64,000 nucleotides of DNA from Dellaglioa algida DSM 15638 (GCF_001434695.1 NZ_AZDI01000001.1:181043-245042), one strand, 5' to 3'; positions 49,827 to 60,500 are shown, counted from the first letter of the stretch. Program-made: numbers and translations. Notes: generated from the sequence alone by a model not told the origin.

Positions 49827-50453
49827 TTAATTTAAAGGGATAGAAACATTGAATTTAAAAACATTTGTTTTTAAATCAATTTTCGTAGCACTGGCTTGTA
49901 TACCATTTTCAATATCTAACTTTTTTAAGTTAAGCACAATTGTCTGATTTTTACTATCAATTGTAATCCAACTTGGTAGATCATATGCTTTTTTTACATA
50001 ATTCATGATGAATTTTTTGGGAACAGGTAACGCACCCACGGCGACTGACTTCGCTTTTAGTACGATATCACCACTAGAAGTTACAATTGGGTCAGAATAT
50101 AATGTGAATGAAACATCTTGACCCAGTACTTTTGTTGTACCCATTAGGATAGCAGACTTATCTACCAAAAATCGATATTTAATTGACTGCCCTTTCTGGA
50201 TTGATTTTAAATAATAATTGATTGTCCCGTTTAATTGATCTTTATTCATCTCAACGCTTAGATTTGTTCTCTTTGTCGCCTTTGAATTGGTTTGAGTTAC
50301 TAGTGCTTTTTGGTCTTTAGATTGACTCATAGCGCCAATTGATAGGTAAAGTACCGTCCCAATCAATAAAGAAAGTAGTACGATGAATGCGATTTTCCAT
50401 GCGTTAATATTTTTTTTCGTTTTAAGTTTAATCTGCTCTGATCTCTTAGCCAT
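49827..50453 (-). CDS. ypmS: YpmS family membrane-anchored protein (DUF2140)
   Basis: The 208-residue protein has a short basic cytoplasmic N-terminus and one transmembrane segment (about residues 18-40). The extracellular domain matches the DUF2140/YpmS family of unknown function, including the conserved PVPKKFIMNYVKKAYDLPSW stretch. It sits between the GDSL esterase gene and yozE, an arrangement kept in many Firmicutes, which suggests a shared envelope role. Confidence 0.85.
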   Translation of the reverse strand: MAKRSEQIKLKTKKNINAWKIAFIVLLSLLIGTVLYLSIGAMSQSKDQKALVTQTNSKATKRTNLSVEMNKDQLNGTINYYLKSIQKGQSIKYRFLVDKSAILMGTTKVLGQDVSFTLYSDPIVTSSGDIVLKAKSVAVGALPVPKKFIMNYVKKAYDLPSWITIDSKNQTIVLNLKKLDIENGIQASATKIDLKTNVFKFNVSIPLN

Positions 50454-50464
50454 AAGTCTCCTTA

Positions 50465-51364
50465 TTATTTAAATAAATGATTTTCTTGCATTGATTTATA
50501 GAGTAATTCGGTCATTTTTTCGTAACCTTTATTATTCGGATGAAAATGATCCGTTACAGAAATGTAATCATTTTTCTCGTCCTTTTCCTGTAGAACTTTT
50601 TCAAGGTTAAGTCCGGATAAACCAGACAAATCAGAACTATCAGCAGTTTTAGTTAGGGTACTTTTCTTACCGTAATATTGGCCTTCAGAGAGTTGTTTTG
50701 CAACATCCACAAAGTAGCTATTTCCATCAGTTTTAATCACTTTCTTGGTTGTATTATTCCAAGATTGAACAATCGTCGTCATACTACTCATACTAGGGAA
50801 ATAAACGTAAAAAGGATTATAAACGCTAATAGTATAAATAGGAGCATCTGGATTATATTTTCGAATTTCCTTAAATAATTCTTCTAATTTTTTTAGATAC
50901 GTCACTTCCTCATTATTAATCGCTTTAGTTAACTTTGACGCGTCATTTGATAGAATATTTTTTTGAATAACCTGTAGTAAATCGTTACCACCAACTGTTA
51001 AAGTGATTGCTGTCGCTTTTGACAGTGCTTTTTGCATTTCAGGTTGTTGTTTTAAGCGATCATAGATTTGATCACTTCGATCTCCTGACAAACCAAAGTT
51101 AGAGGTTGTCGTTTTCATATTTTGATTGTCATCAATTTTTGCACTTATTAATGGTACAAAGCCACCCTTATTGGTTGTATCACCCACGCCTTCGGTTAAG
51201 GAATCGCCAAGTGAAACTAATTTCATGGTTTGTTTTGTATGTGGCACCGTAATCACTCCTTTATTTGAAAAATGACCTGTTATTAACCACATACCACTGA
51301 ATACAAGGCCACTTAAGACAGCGATACTTAATATGGTAATAATCAAACTTTTTAAAAATTTCAA
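50465..51364 (-). CDS. ypmR: SGNH/GDSL hydrolase YpmR
   Basis: This secreted or membrane-anchored esterase begins with a signal-anchor (LIITILSIAVLSGLVFSG). The SGNH blocks are visible: GDSLTEG with the nucleophile Ser near residue 56, the Gly block, GGND near residue 127, and DHFHPNNKGY near residue 275 carrying the catalytic Asp and His. It starts at TTG 51364 after AAAAGGAA. It has 299 residues and is first of the ypmR-ypmS-yozE-ctpA unit. The lipid or sugar-ester substrate is unknown. Confidence 0.9.
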   Translation of the reverse strand: MKFLKSLIITILSIAVLSGLVFSGMWLITGHFSNKGVITVPHTKQTMKLVSLGDSLTEGVGDTTNKGGFVPLISAKIDDNQNMKTTTSNFGLSGDRSDQIYDRLKQQPEMQKALSKATAITLTVGGNDLLQVIQKNILSNDASKLTKAINNEEVTYLKKLEELFKEIRKYNPDAPIYTISVYNPFYVYFPSMSSMTTIVQSWNNTTKKVIKTDGNSYFVDVAKQLSEGQYYGKKSTLTKTADSSDLSGLSGLNLEKVLQEKDEKNDYISVTDHFHPNNKGYEKMTELLYKSMQENHLFK

Positions 51365-51383
51365 AGAATCATTCCTTTTCTGG

Positions 51384-51425
51384 ATTAAAAAAACTGGACA
51401 AAAACAGTTGTTTTTGGACCAGTTT
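51384..51425 (-). terminator. Terminator after the second degV
   Basis: On the - strand AAACTGGTCC and an AAAAACA tract pair with TGTTTTT and CCAGTTT, and seven T follow after the stem. Confidence 0.82.
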
Positions 51426-51444
51426 AACTATCAATTTTTAGATT

Positions 51445-52293
51445 TTAAGCTTTTTCAGCATAGAACATAACTGCGAAAGCGCCTGGACCACCATGGGTTG
51501 CAATAATAGGCGCTGTTTGTCGAACTAAAATATCAATTGTAGGAACTGCAGTTTGTAATAAGTCACGAACTTCAAGGGCTTTTTTTTCATTTCCTGCGTG
51601 TGAAATACCAACTGATTTAACATTTGGCGTTGTTTTTAATTCTTCGACTAACTCTGAAACGAATTTATTTACCGTCTTCATACCACGGCCCTTATTTTTA
51701 ATTTTTAATTCGCCGTCAATCATTTCAAGAATAATTTTCATATTTAATACGCTTGAAAGAACACCTGTTAATCTTGATATACGCCCGCCCTTGACCATAT
51801 TGTCTAAAGTCATGACAGCCATATATAATTTCGAATTTTCACGTATTTCAGCTATTTTTGTTATGATATCGGCCATAGATGAACCAGCATTTGCTAGTTT
51901 AGCGGCAGCTAAAACTTGAAATGCCATGCCTCTGTCAGTAGACCGTGTATCAATAACCGTTACATCAGATTGACTCATTTGTGCGGCTTGTTCTGCAGTA
52001 TGGACCGTGCCACTAATTTGATCAGTCATGTGAAGTGAAAGAATTTGACTACCGTCCTCACCAATTTTGTCGAACGTTTCTACAAAAGTTCCGATTGGAG
52101 GCTGACTTGTTTTAGGTAACGTTTTTGATGATTCCATTTTTGTTTCAAATTCATCATTTGTAATTGATTCACCCTCAACGTAAATAGTGTCATCTATCAT
52201 GACACTTAATGGGATAATATTAATATTGTTTTCTTTTATTTCAGCATCTGTTAGTCCAACAGATGAGTCCGTTATTATTTTAATGTTTGTCAT
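51445..52293 (-). CDS. DegV family fatty-acid-binding protein (second copy)
   Basis: This is a 282-residue paralog of the protein at 28220-29086, with the same plan: IKIITDSSVGLTDAEI at the start, KTSQPPIGTF near residue 59, LDNMVKGGRISRLTG near residue 160 and a C-terminal GGPGAFAVMFY. It likely binds a fatty acid as a FakB subunit. Differences along the pocket suggest the two copies prefer different acyl chains. It is monocistronic and divergent from hemolysin III. Confidence 0.9.
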   Translation of the reverse strand: MTNIKIITDSSVGLTDAEIKENNINIIPLSVMIDDTIYVEGESITNDEFETKMESSKTLPKTSQPPIGTFVETFDKIGEDGSQILSLHMTDQISGTVHTAEQAAQMSQSDVTVIDTRSTDRGMAFQVLAAAKLANAGSSMADIITKIAEIRENSKLYMAVMTLDNMVKGGRISRLTGVLSSVLNMKIILEMIDGELKIKNKGRGMKTVNKFVSELVEELKTTPNVKSVGISHAGNEKKALEVRDLLQTAVPTIDILVRQTAPIIATHGGPGAFAVMFYAEKA

Positions 52294-52432
52294 GTTTCTT
52301 CATCCACACTTTCTTAACAAAAGTTTTTAATCATGGTACAATAATGACACTATAAACTTTTCCATTTATAATGTCTAGTATATCAGAGATACTGGCTTAT
52401 TTCACATAGAAATTGATGACTGAGGTGTTTTT

Positions 52433-53074
52433 TTGAAACAAAATTATAGTAGAAGATATCTTATCTTGAATGAGGTATTGAATGCCATAACTCATGGTAT
52501 TGGACTTGGCTTAAGTATAGCCGGATTAATTATCCTTTTGATTAAAGGTGCTCATAACGGTAGTGCATTAGAGATAACGTCGTACGCAATATATGGCTCA
52601 TCATTAGTGTTACTCTACCTAACATCTACATTATTTCACAGTTTGATTTTTACACGAGCAAGAACTGTTTTTCAAATATTTGATCATAGTAGTATCTATA
52701 TATTGATTGCGGGTACGTATACCCCATATTGTCTACTGGCCGTTAAAGGTGCATTGGGATGGACATTGTTTGGTATTATTTGGGCCATGACCATTCTAGG
52801 AATTATCTACAAATCAATTTGGTTAGGCCATTTTAAAGCTATTTCGACAATTATTTATTTAATTATGGGATGGCTTTGTATTAGCGCAATGATTCCCCTT
52901 TACTCTAGCCTGGGAGCTACTGGATTCTGGTTACTTGTTTCAGGTGGAGTTGCATTTACGATTGGTGCGGGTATTTACAGTATCAATGGTATTAAGTATT
53001 TACACGTCGTTTGGCATTTATTCGTGATGCTGGGTACGGGGTTAATGTATTTTTCAATTTTATTGTACACTTAA
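52433..53074 (+). CDS. Hemolysin III / PAQR family membrane protein
   Basis: The 213-residue protein has seven hydrophobic segments. The conserved metal-site residues of the HlyIII/PAQR fold are present: HGIG near residue 20, STLFHS near 65, FDHSSIYILIAGTYTP near 85, and HVVWHLFVM near 198. The family includes adiponectin receptors and is linked to membrane fluidity; the hemolysin name is historic. TTG start after GAGGTG. It is monocistronic between terminators, on the + strand among - strand genes. Confidence 0.88.
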   Translation: MKQNYSRRYLILNEVLNAITHGIGLGLSIAGLIILLIKGAHNGSALEITSYAIYGSSLVLLYLTSTLFHSLIFTRARTVFQIFDHSSIYILIAGTYTPYCLLAVKGALGWTLFGIIWAMTILGIIYKSIWLGHFKAISTIIYLIMGWLCISAMIPLYSSLGATGFWLLVSGGVAFTIGAGIYSINGIKYLHVVWHLFVMLGTGLMYFSILLYT

Positions 53075-53080
53075 GCGCGT

Positions 53081-53120
53081 AAAAAATGAAGTCACCCTCG
53101 TTAATCTGAGGATGACTTCA
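53081..53120. terminator. Bidirectional terminator between hemolysin III gene and folA
   Basis: AAAAAATGAAGTCA with inner CCTC pairs with GAGG and TGACTTCATTTTT, and T tracts lie on both strands. Confidence 0.87.
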
Positions 53121-53123
53121 TTT

Positions 53124-53612
53124 TTATTTTCTATTATAAATTCTAAACTCATGTTGATATTTATTTTTCTCATCGGTTTGACCATCAATTTTTTCAACTA
53201 ATTGCCAATCATCATAGTTTATGGGAACCATCGTCACATCGCCATCAAAAATAGCGTGAATCTTCGTTTGATACAGGCGGTCGACATTTGAGTACATTTC
53301 TTCAAATAACGTTGCACCACCAATAACGAAGATATCATCGGAGAATGTTTCTAGTAAGGAATTTAACTCTGGTATTGAATGAACAATTTTTAAGTTGTCC
53401 GTTTCAACCAAATCTGATTTACTGGATACGACGACATTAACACGATTAGGTAAAAGACCGGGAAAACTTTCAAACGTATTCCTACCCATTACTACTACCT
53501 TATTAATTGTCATTTTTTTAAAAAATTTCATATCATTTGGTAAGTGCCATGGTAATTTACCTTTATACCCAATGTGTTGTTCATCATCTTCAGCCCAAAT
53601 AAAATTAATCAT
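53124..53612 (-). CDS. folA: Dihydrofolate reductase
   Basis: FolA regenerates tetrahydrofolate from the dihydrofolate made by ThyA. The substrate-site segment is GYKGKLPWHLPNDMKFFK, with the catalytic acid in LPND near residue 27. NADPH contacts are in VVMGRNTFES near residue 42 and IGGATLFE near residue 98. It has 162 residues. It lies 22 bases after thyA on the same strand, a natural coupling of producer and recycler of dihydrofolate. Confidence 0.96.
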   Translation of the reverse strand: MINFIWAEDDEQHIGYKGKLPWHLPNDMKFFKKMTINKVVVMGRNTFESFPGLLPNRVNVVVSSKSDLVETDNLKIVHSIPELNSLLETFSDDIFVIGGATLFEEMYSNVDRLYQTKIHAIFDGDVTMVPINYDDWQLVEKIDGQTDEKNKYQHEFRIYNRK

Positions 53613-53634
53613 CTTCTGATCTCCTTATCAACTT

Positions 53635-54582
53635 TTAAACCGCGACAGGTGCCTTAATTGGTGGTGCCGGATTATATCCCTCAATCTTTATATCAGACAT
53701 ATCATAATCAAAGATACTTTCCTTATCAGGGTTTAACCATAGTTTTGGCATTGGTTGAACTTCACGAGTGAGCTGTTCTTTCACTTGTTCCATGTGATTG
53801 CTGTAAATATGCGCGTCACCCAAGGTATGGATAAATTCGCCAACCTCGAGTCCAACTTCTTTGGCAATTAGATGCGTTAATAGAGCATAACTTGCAATAT
53901 TAAATGGCACTCCTAGAAAAACATCGCCACTTCGTTGATATAGTTGGCAGCTTAATTTACCATCCGCCACGTAAAATTGAAATAAGGTATGACAAGGAGG
54001 CAGCGCCACGTTTGGTACGTCTTCTGGATTCCATGCCGATACAATCAATCTTCTAGAATCGGGCGTTTTTTTGATTGCTTCAATAACATCCGAAATTTGA
54101 TCAATTGTGTCACCTTGTCTCGTTTTCCATTCGCGCCATTGGCTACCATAAACGTCTCCAAGCTCACCAAATTTTTTAGCAAATTCATCATCTTCAATAA
54201 TTTTATCGCAAAAAACCTTTTTCTGAACGTCATATTCTTTCTTAAATTCGGGATCAGAAAGAGCACGACGACCAAAATCAGTCATATCTGGCCCCACATA
54301 GTCATTACTCTCGATATAATTTTTAAAAGCCCATTCGTCCCAAATATGATTCTTATGCTTTAATAAATATTGAATATTTGTATCGCCCTTTAAAAACCAT
54401 AACAATTCACTTTTAATTAAACCAAATGGCACTTTTTTAGTTGTTAATAATGGGAATCCTTGGCTTAAATCAAATCTCATTTGGTACCCAAAGAGACTTT
54501 TAGTCCCTGTTTGAGTGCGATCAGTTTTGTCGTTTCCATTTGCTAAAATATCACGTTCGAGTTGTAAATACGTTTCTTCCAT
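53635..54582 (-). CDS. thyA: Thymidylate synthase
   Basis: ThyA methylates dUMP to dTMP with methylene-tetrahydrofolate. The catalytic Cys is in [11 protein letters not shown], the arginines in [14 protein letters not shown] bind phosphate, and [19 protein letters not shown] is conserved. The large insert typical of the 315-residue lactobacillus enzyme is present (about residues 85-140). I start it at ATG 54582; the longer frame begins inside the ABC-F gene and includes the AAAAGGGG ribosome binding site. It follows the ABC-F gene by seven bases. Confidence 0.95.
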   Translation of the reverse strand: MEETYLQLERDILANGNDKTDRTQTGTKSLFGYQMRFDLSQGFPLLTTKKVPFGLIKSELLWFLKGDTNIQYLLKHKNHIWDEWAFKNYIESNDYVGPDMTDFGRRALSDPEFKKEYDVQKKVFCDKIIEDDEFAKKFGELGDVYGSQWREWKTRQGDTIDQISDVIEAIKKTPDSRRLIVSAWNPEDVPNVALPPCHTLFQFYVADGKLSCQLYQRSGDVFLGVPFNIASYALLTHLIAKEVGLEVGEFIHTLGDAHIYSNHMEQVKEQLTREVQPMPKLWLNPDKESIFDYDMSDIKIEGYNPAPPIKAPVAV

Positions 54583-54589
54583 GCGAAGA

Positions 54590-56485
54590 TTACCCCTTTT
54601 CTGCATATTTTCCTAAGTAGTCCCAACGATTCATTTTTTCTTCAATTTCAACATCTAATTTATCGATTAAAACTTGTAATTCACTTAGTGCAACGAAATC
54701 ATTACCGTTTGTTTTTGCCATATCATTTTCAGCTTTTTCTTTAGTCGCTTCTAAGTCATCAATTAATTGTTCGATTGTTTCAAATTCTTTTTGCTCAGCA
54801 TAAGTTAACTTTACTTTTGAATCGTCATCTGAAATAACGTCACTTTCAGCGGACTTATTTTTAGTTGTGACTATTGTATCATCTTCCATCGAATTGTTAG
54901 CAAGATATGCTGTAAACAATCCTGTATATCGATTAATCTTTGCGTTACCTTCAAAAATAAGAAGTTGATCCGCAACTTTATCTAGGAAGTATCGATCATG
55001 GGAAACAGTGATAACAGCCCCATTAAAGGATTCAAGGTAGTCTTCAAGTACCGTTAATGTTCCAATATCTAAATCATTAGTGGGTTCATCCAGCAATAGG
55101 ACGTTAGGTTGTTGCATTAATAATTTCAAGAGATAAAGTCTTCTTTTTTCTCCACCGGACAGTTGTCTAATTAACGTTCCATGCATGAATCTAGGGAAAA
55201 GAAATTGTTCTAAAAGTTGAGTTGTACTAATTCTTTCACCATGTTTATTTTCAACATTTTCGCCAATTTCATTTAAATAGCTAATCATTCTCTTATCTCC
55301 GGGAATTGGTTCAGTTTGTTGCTGGTAATAACCTAACTTAACTGTTTCACCCATCAATAATTCACCAGAATTAAGGGGTAACTTACCAGCTATTGCATTT
55401 AATAAGCTTGATTTACCGGCACCATTTTTACCAGTAATCCCAATTCGATCACTCGCTTGAATTAATTCACTGAAATGATCAATAATTTTATGATTCTCTA
55501 AAACAAGGCTAGCATCTTTTAATTCGATAACCTTTTTGCCAAGTCGTTGTTGTCCTAATCCAATTGACACGTCTTGATCAATTTGAAGTGAATTCATATT
55601 TTCCTTTAAATCATTAAAACGATTAATTCTAGCCTGCTGCTTTGTCGATCTAGCTTTTGCACCAGTTCTCATCCAGGCGAGTTCTTTTTTGTATAACTGT
55701 TGTTCTTTATGTTCAGCGGTAACTTCTTGCGCTACTCTCTCTGCTTTTTGAGCCACAAAATCTTGATAGTTACCATCGTATGAGTATAATTTTCCGAATG
55801 ATAACTCCAAAATTTGGTTAGCAATCTGATCTAAAAAGTAACGATCATGAGTAACCACAATCAGTGCGCCTTTATATGTTTTAAGGTAACTTTCTAACCA
55901 TTCAATTGAGCTAAAATCTAAATGATTAGTCGGTTCATCTAAAATTAATAAGTCTGGGGCTTGAATCAATACTTGGGCTAACCCAACTCGCTTCTTCTGT
56001 CCACCAGATAAGGTTGCAACTTTTTGTGTTAAGTCGGTAATCTGCAGTTGAGTTAAAATTGTTTTAACGTCGTTATCGGCATTCCATGCATCTTCACGAT
56101 TCATACGGTCTTCCGCATCCGAGTAACGCTGTTGTAATTTTTCGTCTTCAGGATGCTCACTATATGCCGTTAATGCTGCTTCATAGTGACGAATAGTTTC
56201 AAAAACGGGTGAAGCACCCTCAAAAGCGGCCTCCATAATCGTCATTTCATCATTTAATTCAGGAATTTGCTTTAGATAACTCATGCGGTAGTTATTTGGT
56301 TTGATTAAATCACCTGAATCAGCTGGATCAAGCTCAGTTAGTGCGTTCAATAATGTCGTCTTCCCTGAACCGTTAGTCCCAATTAAGCCAATTCTATCTT
56401 TTTCATTAACGATAAAATTTAAATCATCAAATAATGTTTTCTCGCCATACGTTTTCTTTAAATGTTCAACTCTTAATGTTTGCAT
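54590..56485 (-). CDS. ABC-F family ATPase (Uup/YfmR-type)
   Basis: ABC-F proteins act on the ribosome rather than in transport; there are no membrane segments. Two nucleotide-binding domains are complete: Walker [12 protein letters not shown] and [11 protein letters not shown], signatures LSGGQKKR and LSGGEKRR, and Walker [13 protein letters not shown] and [12 protein letters not shown]. The linker holds a charged helical arm around residue 270. The C-terminal 80 residues form a coiled coil, as in Uup. It has 631 residues. Position before thyA-folA is conserved in lactobacilli. The precise subfamily needs a tree. Confidence 0.9.
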   Translation of the reverse strand: MQTLRVEHLKKTYGEKTLFDDLNFIVNEKDRIGLIGTNGSGKTTLLNALTELDPADSGDLIKPNNYRMSYLKQIPELNDEMTIMEAAFEGASPVFETIRHYEAALTAYSEHPEDEKLQQRYSDAEDRMNREDAWNADNDVKTILTQLQITDLTQKVATLSGGQKKRVGLAQVLIQAPDLLILDEPTNHLDFSSIEWLESYLKTYKGALIVVTHDRYFLDQIANQILELSFGKLYSYDGNYQDFVAQKAERVAQEVTAEHKEQQLYKKELAWMRTGAKARSTKQQARINRFNDLKENMNSLQIDQDVSIGLGQQRLGKKVIELKDASLVLENHKIIDHFSELIQASDRIGITGKNGAGKSSLLNAIAGKLPLNSGELLMGETVKLGYYQQQTEPIPGDKRMISYLNEIGENVENKHGERISTTQLLEQFLFPRFMHGTLIRQLSGGEKRRLYLLKLLMQQPNVLLLDEPTNDLDIGTLTVLEDYLESFNGAVITVSHDRYFLDKVADQLLIFEGNAKINRYTGLFTAYLANNSMEDDTIVTTKNKSAESDVISDDDSKVKLTYAEQKEFETIEQLIDDLEATKEKAENDMAKTNGNDFVALSELQVLIDKLDVEIEEKMNRWDYLGKYAEKG

Positions 56486-56553
56486 ATAATCACTCTCTTA
56501 TCTGATTTGATTCTCTTTTATTTCATAGGCTAAATTTGAATTAATCTTCTAAA

Positions 56554-57768
56554 TTAATCTAACTCCGACGCTAATCGTTCAGCTAATTTTAATAATTGAG
56601 TCGATTCGTTTGGTATTTTTTCCATTAATACTTGATGTTCTAATGTGGCTAAAATACGACCTAATTTTTCACCAGGTTGAATGCCAACTTCTTTTATCAG
56701 TTGCCCACCATTAACAAGCATTTCTTTTTTAGACTTAATTGGTAGTTGTTCATAGTCGCTTTCCAGGATTTCAATAGGTATATTACGGTTAAATATTGTT
56801 GCAATTTCGTTGGCAGTTAACAGTAACTCTAGACCTGTTTCATACATAAGTTCTCGGTCAATTGTTTTATCTAGAATACTATTTAGAGCCCTAATGGCCA
56901 CCTGCACATTTGAAATTAGTTCATTTGAACTCTTCCAAGCAACTAAAAAATGGCTAATATCGGATTCCGATACTTTTAATACATGAATGACTAGCGACCA
57001 AGCGGCAGCTTCCGACGAAAGTTTAATTGAATCTAAATACGCCATATTAGTTAGTTCGGACATATAATTATCAAATTCAGGACAGTATCTTGCTAAATCA
57101 GCCGTCATAAAATGTTGTAATCCCGTTTTAGGATTTTTTCCTAATAATAATTTTACAAATTCAATATGAATACGTTCAATCGCAATTTTTTTCAAAAGTG
57201 ACGCATGTTTTTTTAACGCAATTGTTGTTTTTTCTTCAATTGAAAAATCTAATTGACTTGCAAATCTAATTGCCCTCATCATTCTTAAAGCATCTTCATT
57301 AAAGCGCTCGTCTGCTTCTCCCACGGCCCTGATAATATGATTTTCTAAATCCTGTAATCCATCAAACAAATCAATAATTCGGCCTTCATGAGTCATTGCT
57401 AACGCATTTATTGTAAAATCACGGCGTTTTAAATCTTCTTCTAATGAACGGACGAATTCAACGTGATCCGGACGCCTAAAATCCTGATAGGTTGATTCTG
57501 TTCTAAATGTGGTGATTTCGTATCCTTCTCCATGATCTAAAACCATAACGGTACCATGCTGAATACCAGTATCTACGGTTTTATTGAATATTTCTTTGAT
57601 CTCTTCCGGGTAAGCACTTGTTGCGATATCAACATCATGGATTGGTAAACCAAGAATTGTATCTCGAACGCTTCCGCCAACAAAATAGGCTTCAAATCCA
57701 GCTTCTTCAATGGATTTAATAACTGGTTCGGCTTTAAGAAATTCGTCTGCAAGGTTGGATACTATCAT
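56554..57768 (-). CDS. cca: CCA tRNA nucleotidyltransferase
   Basis: Cca adds or repairs the 3' CCA end of tRNA. It is a class II enzyme: [12 protein letters not shown] near residue 30, the metal aspartates in [10 protein letters not shown], and [11 protein letters not shown] near residue 113, with the template region [16 protein letters not shown] near 160. It has 404 residues. Its ATG overlaps the dapB stop (ATGA), so the two are translationally coupled, a common pairing in Lactobacillales. Confidence 0.95.
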   Translation of the reverse strand: MIVSNLADEFLKAEPVIKSIEEAGFEAYFVGGSVRDTILGLPIHDVDIATSAYPEEIKEIFNKTVDTGIQHGTVMVLDHGEGYEITTFRTESTYQDFRRPDHVEFVRSLEEDLKRRDFTINALAMTHEGRIIDLFDGLQDLENHIIRAVGEADERFNEDALRMMRAIRFASQLDFSIEEKTTIALKKHASLLKKIAIERIHIEFVKLLLGKNPKTGLQHFMTADLARYCPEFDNYMSELTNMAYLDSIKLSSEAAAWSLVIHVLKVSESDISHFLVAWKSSNELISNVQVAIRALNSILDKTIDRELMYETGLELLLTANEIATIFNRNIPIEILESDYEQLPIKSKKEMLVNGGQLIKEVGIQPGEKLGRILATLEHQVLMEKIPNESTQLLKLAERLASELD

Positions 57769-58550
57769 AATAGATTTTCCAATCCAACGAGTAATTCCTC
57801 ATGTGTACCAATTTTTTCAACGGCAACGGCAACACCGGACATGAATGATATACGATCGAATGAATCTTGACGAATCGTTAACGCTTCACCATTTCCGCCA
57901 AATAAAACCTGTTCATGAGCAACGTAACCCGGTAGGCGAACACTGTGAATCCTCATACCCTCGAATTCTGCACCTCTTGCGCCTGGTAAAGTCTCTCTTT
58001 CATTCGGATTACCCTGAACTTTAGGTTGACGAACTTTAGCAATTAACTTCGCAGTATTCAAAGCTGTACCACTAGGTGCATCTAATTTTTTATCATGATG
58101 CATTTCTATTATTTCAACGTCGGGTAAGTACTTAGCGGCTTGTTGCGCGAATTGCATTAATAAAACTGCTGAAATACCAAAGTTAGGTGCAATTAATCCG
58201 CCTAACTTTTCGAGTTTAGACAATTTTTTTAGCTCAGTTAAATTATCTTCCGTTAAACCCGTAGTACCAACAACTGGCGACATATGTTTTGAAATAGCAA
58301 ATTTAACATTTTCAAACGCGGCACCAGGTATTGTAAAATCAATCCAAACATCGGCTTTTATATTTATTTTTTCTAATTCATTAAATACAGGTACATTCTC
58401 TGACTTATATTCAGCAATTTCATTTATATTTTTTTCCGTAGCAGATGTACTGTAGACACCAACTAATTCAAATAATGGATTTTCTAAGATCATATTTGTT
58501 GTGGTAGTCCCCATTCGTCCTTTGAATCCAGCAACTAAAACTTTAATCAT
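57765..58550 (-). CDS. dapB: 4-hydroxy-tetrahydrodipicolinate reductase
   Basis: DapB reduces the dipicolinate intermediate on the way to lysine and diaminopimelate. The nucleotide loop is VAGFKGRMG, the catalytic [15 protein letters not shown] lies near residue 150, and the substrate loop [17 protein letters not shown] follows. I start it at ATG 58550 (261 residues), five bases after GAGGAGGA; the longer frame begins within that site. No other dap gene is nearby, so it stands apart from the rest of its pathway, coupled to cca. Confidence 0.95.
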   Translation of the reverse strand: MIKVLVAGFKGRMGTTTTNMILENPLFELVGVYSTSATEKNINEIAEYKSENVPVFNELEKINIKADVWIDFTIPGAAFENVKFAISKHMSPVVGTTGLTEDNLTELKKLSKLEKLGGLIAPNFGISAVLLMQFAQQAAKYLPDVEIIEMHHDKKLDAPSGTALNTAKLIAKVRQPKVQGNPNERETLPGARGAEFEGMRIHSVRLPGYVAHEQVLFGGNGEALTIRQDSFDRISFMSGVAVAVEKIGTHEELLVGLENLL

Positions 58551-58684
58551 AGTAATCCTCCTCATCTTTAATTAATACATTCTAGTTTAACAGATTTATA
58601 CTAGATTTAAAATGCCAGTGAACAGACATTTCTCAATAATATGGTATGATATTTATAGTGAATTTATTTTAGGAGGTGGCTCTA

Positions 58685-59575
58685 ATTTTAAAAAATGAAC
58701 GAATTAAAATAATGGATTTAATCATGATTGCGCTTGGATGTTGTTTCTACGCATTCGGACTCGCAACTGTTAATATAACGAATCATCTGGCCGAAGGTGG
58801 TATTACTGGTATTACCTTAATCTTACGTTTCTGGTTTCATATCGATCCAGCCTACTCAACGCTTGCTATTAACGTCCCATTAATTCTTATTGGCTATCGA
58901 TTTCTAGGCAAACGATCATTAATTTATACTATTTATGGAACGTTAATGCTATCTTTATTCTTATGGATTTGGCAACGCGCACCGGTTCAAATTAATGTGA
59001 ATAACGATTTATTTTTGGCAGGTATTTTAGCAGGTGCTTTTGGTGGAATTGGTTCTGGATTAGTGTATCGTTTCGGTGGTACAACGGGAGGCACAGATGT
59101 GGTCGCTCGAATTTTAGAGAAAACACGCGGTGTTCAAATGGGGAAAACAATTCTTGCCCTTGATGTTGCTGTCTTGGTGGTATCTCTAAGTTACCTTGAT
59201 CTTAGACATATGATGTATACCCTACTGAGTTCATATGTTTTCTCAAGAATCGTTAACTTTACACTTGAAGGTAGTTATTCTGGACTTAGCATATTAATTA
59301 TTAGTGACAAGTACCAAATTATAACTAACGAGATTTGGAGTAAATTGGAACGCGGTGTCAGCTATATTAATGGTGAGGGTTCTTATTCTCATCAGGACAA
59401 GAAAATGATTTATGTTGTCATAAATCGTAATGAACTTCATCAATTAAAAGAAATTCTTAAAAATCAGGACCCTAACGCTTTTGTTTCAATTAGTAATGTA
59501 AATGAGGTCTTGGGTCAGGGATTTAGTTTTGATCGGCAACAAAAAAATAAGATAAGCCAGATTTTTAATCAGTAA
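58685..59575 (+). CDS. YitT family membrane protein, apparent ATT start
   Basis: The protein has about five transmembrane segments (from residue 10 on), then a cytoplasmic DUF2179 domain near the C-terminus (GVSYINGEGSYSHQDKKMIYVV), as in YitT/YebE-type proteins of unknown function. The start is unusual. The perfect AGGAGG at 58671-58676 overlaps the only upstream GTG (58676), which therefore cannot be used normally. ATT 58685 lies exactly eight bases after it. The first in-frame ATG (58712) has no ribosome binding site. I take ATT, giving 296 residues. An extended -10 (TGGTATGAT) lies just upstream. Confidence 0.8.
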   Translation: MLKNERIKIMDLIMIALGCCFYAFGLATVNITNHLAEGGITGITLILRFWFHIDPAYSTLAINVPLILIGYRFLGKRSLIYTIYGTLMLSLFLWIWQRAPVQINVNNDLFLAGILAGAFGGIGSGLVYRFGGTTGGTDVVARILEKTRGVQMGKTILALDVAVLVVSLSYLDLRHMMYTLLSSYVFSRIVNFTLEGSYSGLSILIISDKYQIITNEIWSKLERGVSYINGEGSYSHQDKKMIYVVINRNELHQLKEILKNQDPNAFVSISNVNEVLGQGFSFDRQQKNKISQIFNQ

Positions 59576-59583
59576 CAGGGTTT

Positions 59584-59618
59584 GCGCACTGCGTTCTTTG
59601 CAGTGCGTATTCTTTTTA
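59584..59618 (+). terminator. Terminator after the yitT gene
   Basis: CGCACTGC (59585-59592) pairs with GCAGTGCG (59600-59607), followed by the T-rich TATTCTTTTTAAT. Confidence 0.8.
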
Positions 59619-59669
59619 ATCGTGTTATAGTTAAAGTAACTTATTATTTATTACTTAGGAGGTTTTAAA

Positions 59670-60500
59670 ATGAGTTATCCTTACGAAGAAGCATTCAATT
59701 TATCTTTACTCACCCGTTCTCTATCGAATGCAACAATTATGGAATATAATCATGATCTTAGCGACTTTTTTAATTTTCTACGCCACTTTAATGATGCTTA
59801 CCTTGAAAATAGTAATGTTGAAACTATTCTAGAATCAGACGTCAGACAATACCTATCAATGCTGCAGGTTCAAAGAGAAGTTAAGAATTCAACGTATACA
59901 AAAGTTTTATCTCATCTAAACGGTTATTTTAAATACTTATTCATTCATCAAATAAATACACATATCCCAACTTTAATGTTGAAAGGCAAAAAAAATGTCC
60001 AAAGTTCTGTCCCGACTTTTGATTGGTTATTGAACTTTGACTCTTATCTTTTAAATTCAGAAATTAGTTATTACTCGAGACTCGTATTACTAATGACTCG
60101 TCACTTCTATAAAATTTCAGAAATTTTACAACCTGGTTTTTACCGTACTTTCAAACTACGTTCTTTCTCAGAATCAGAACGCTTATTTCTGAATCAATTT
60201 GACGTGCATATTAAGACTCTGCAAGACTTACAGCGGTCGGACGATTCCTTTCTAAAATTACGTCAAAATATTGATTCCCCATTATTATCTTTACCCGGTT
60301 TACATAAATTTTTAAAAAAAGATTTACATTTTATTGCTCCCAACATTTCTCCAAGCTCTTTATATCAATCGGCTATATGCTTTTATATTCTCACACATAA
60401 TATGACAACAGATACTGAATTCATGAGGACTTTAAGGCTTGATCCGAGTTCACTGTTATATTACCGCCATTTAATTATCGAGCAAAAACTAACCATTTAG
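59670..60500 (+). CDS. Degenerate XerD-like tyrosine recombinase family protein
   Basis: The 276-residue protein keeps the layout of Xer recombinases: a SAM-like core-binding domain (residues 1-105, SNATIMEYNHDLSDFFNFL) and a helical catalytic-type domain. Catalytic residues are lost. The Arg-I motif GLRxSE reads FYKISEIL (Lys148), and the HxLR motif region ISPSSLYQS lacks both His and Arg; a Tyr remains at 264 or 265. It resembles the inactive XerD-like proteins of streptococci. AGGAGG lies seven bases before ATG and the frame is intact, so it seems maintained as a protein with a non-recombinase role. Confidence 0.75.
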   Translation: MSYPYEEAFNLSLLTRSLSNATIMEYNHDLSDFFNFLRHFNDAYLENSNVETILESDVRQYLSMLQVQREVKNSTYTKVLSHLNGYFKYLFIHQINTHIPTLMLKGKKNVQSSVPTFDWLLNFDSYLLNSEISYYSRLVLLMTRHFYKISEILQPGFYRTFKLRSFSESERLFLNQFDVHIKTLQDLQRSDDSFLKLRQNIDSPLLSLPGLHKFLKKDLHFIAPNISPSSLYQSAICFYILTHNMTTDTEFMRTLRLDPSSLLYYRHLIIEQKLTI

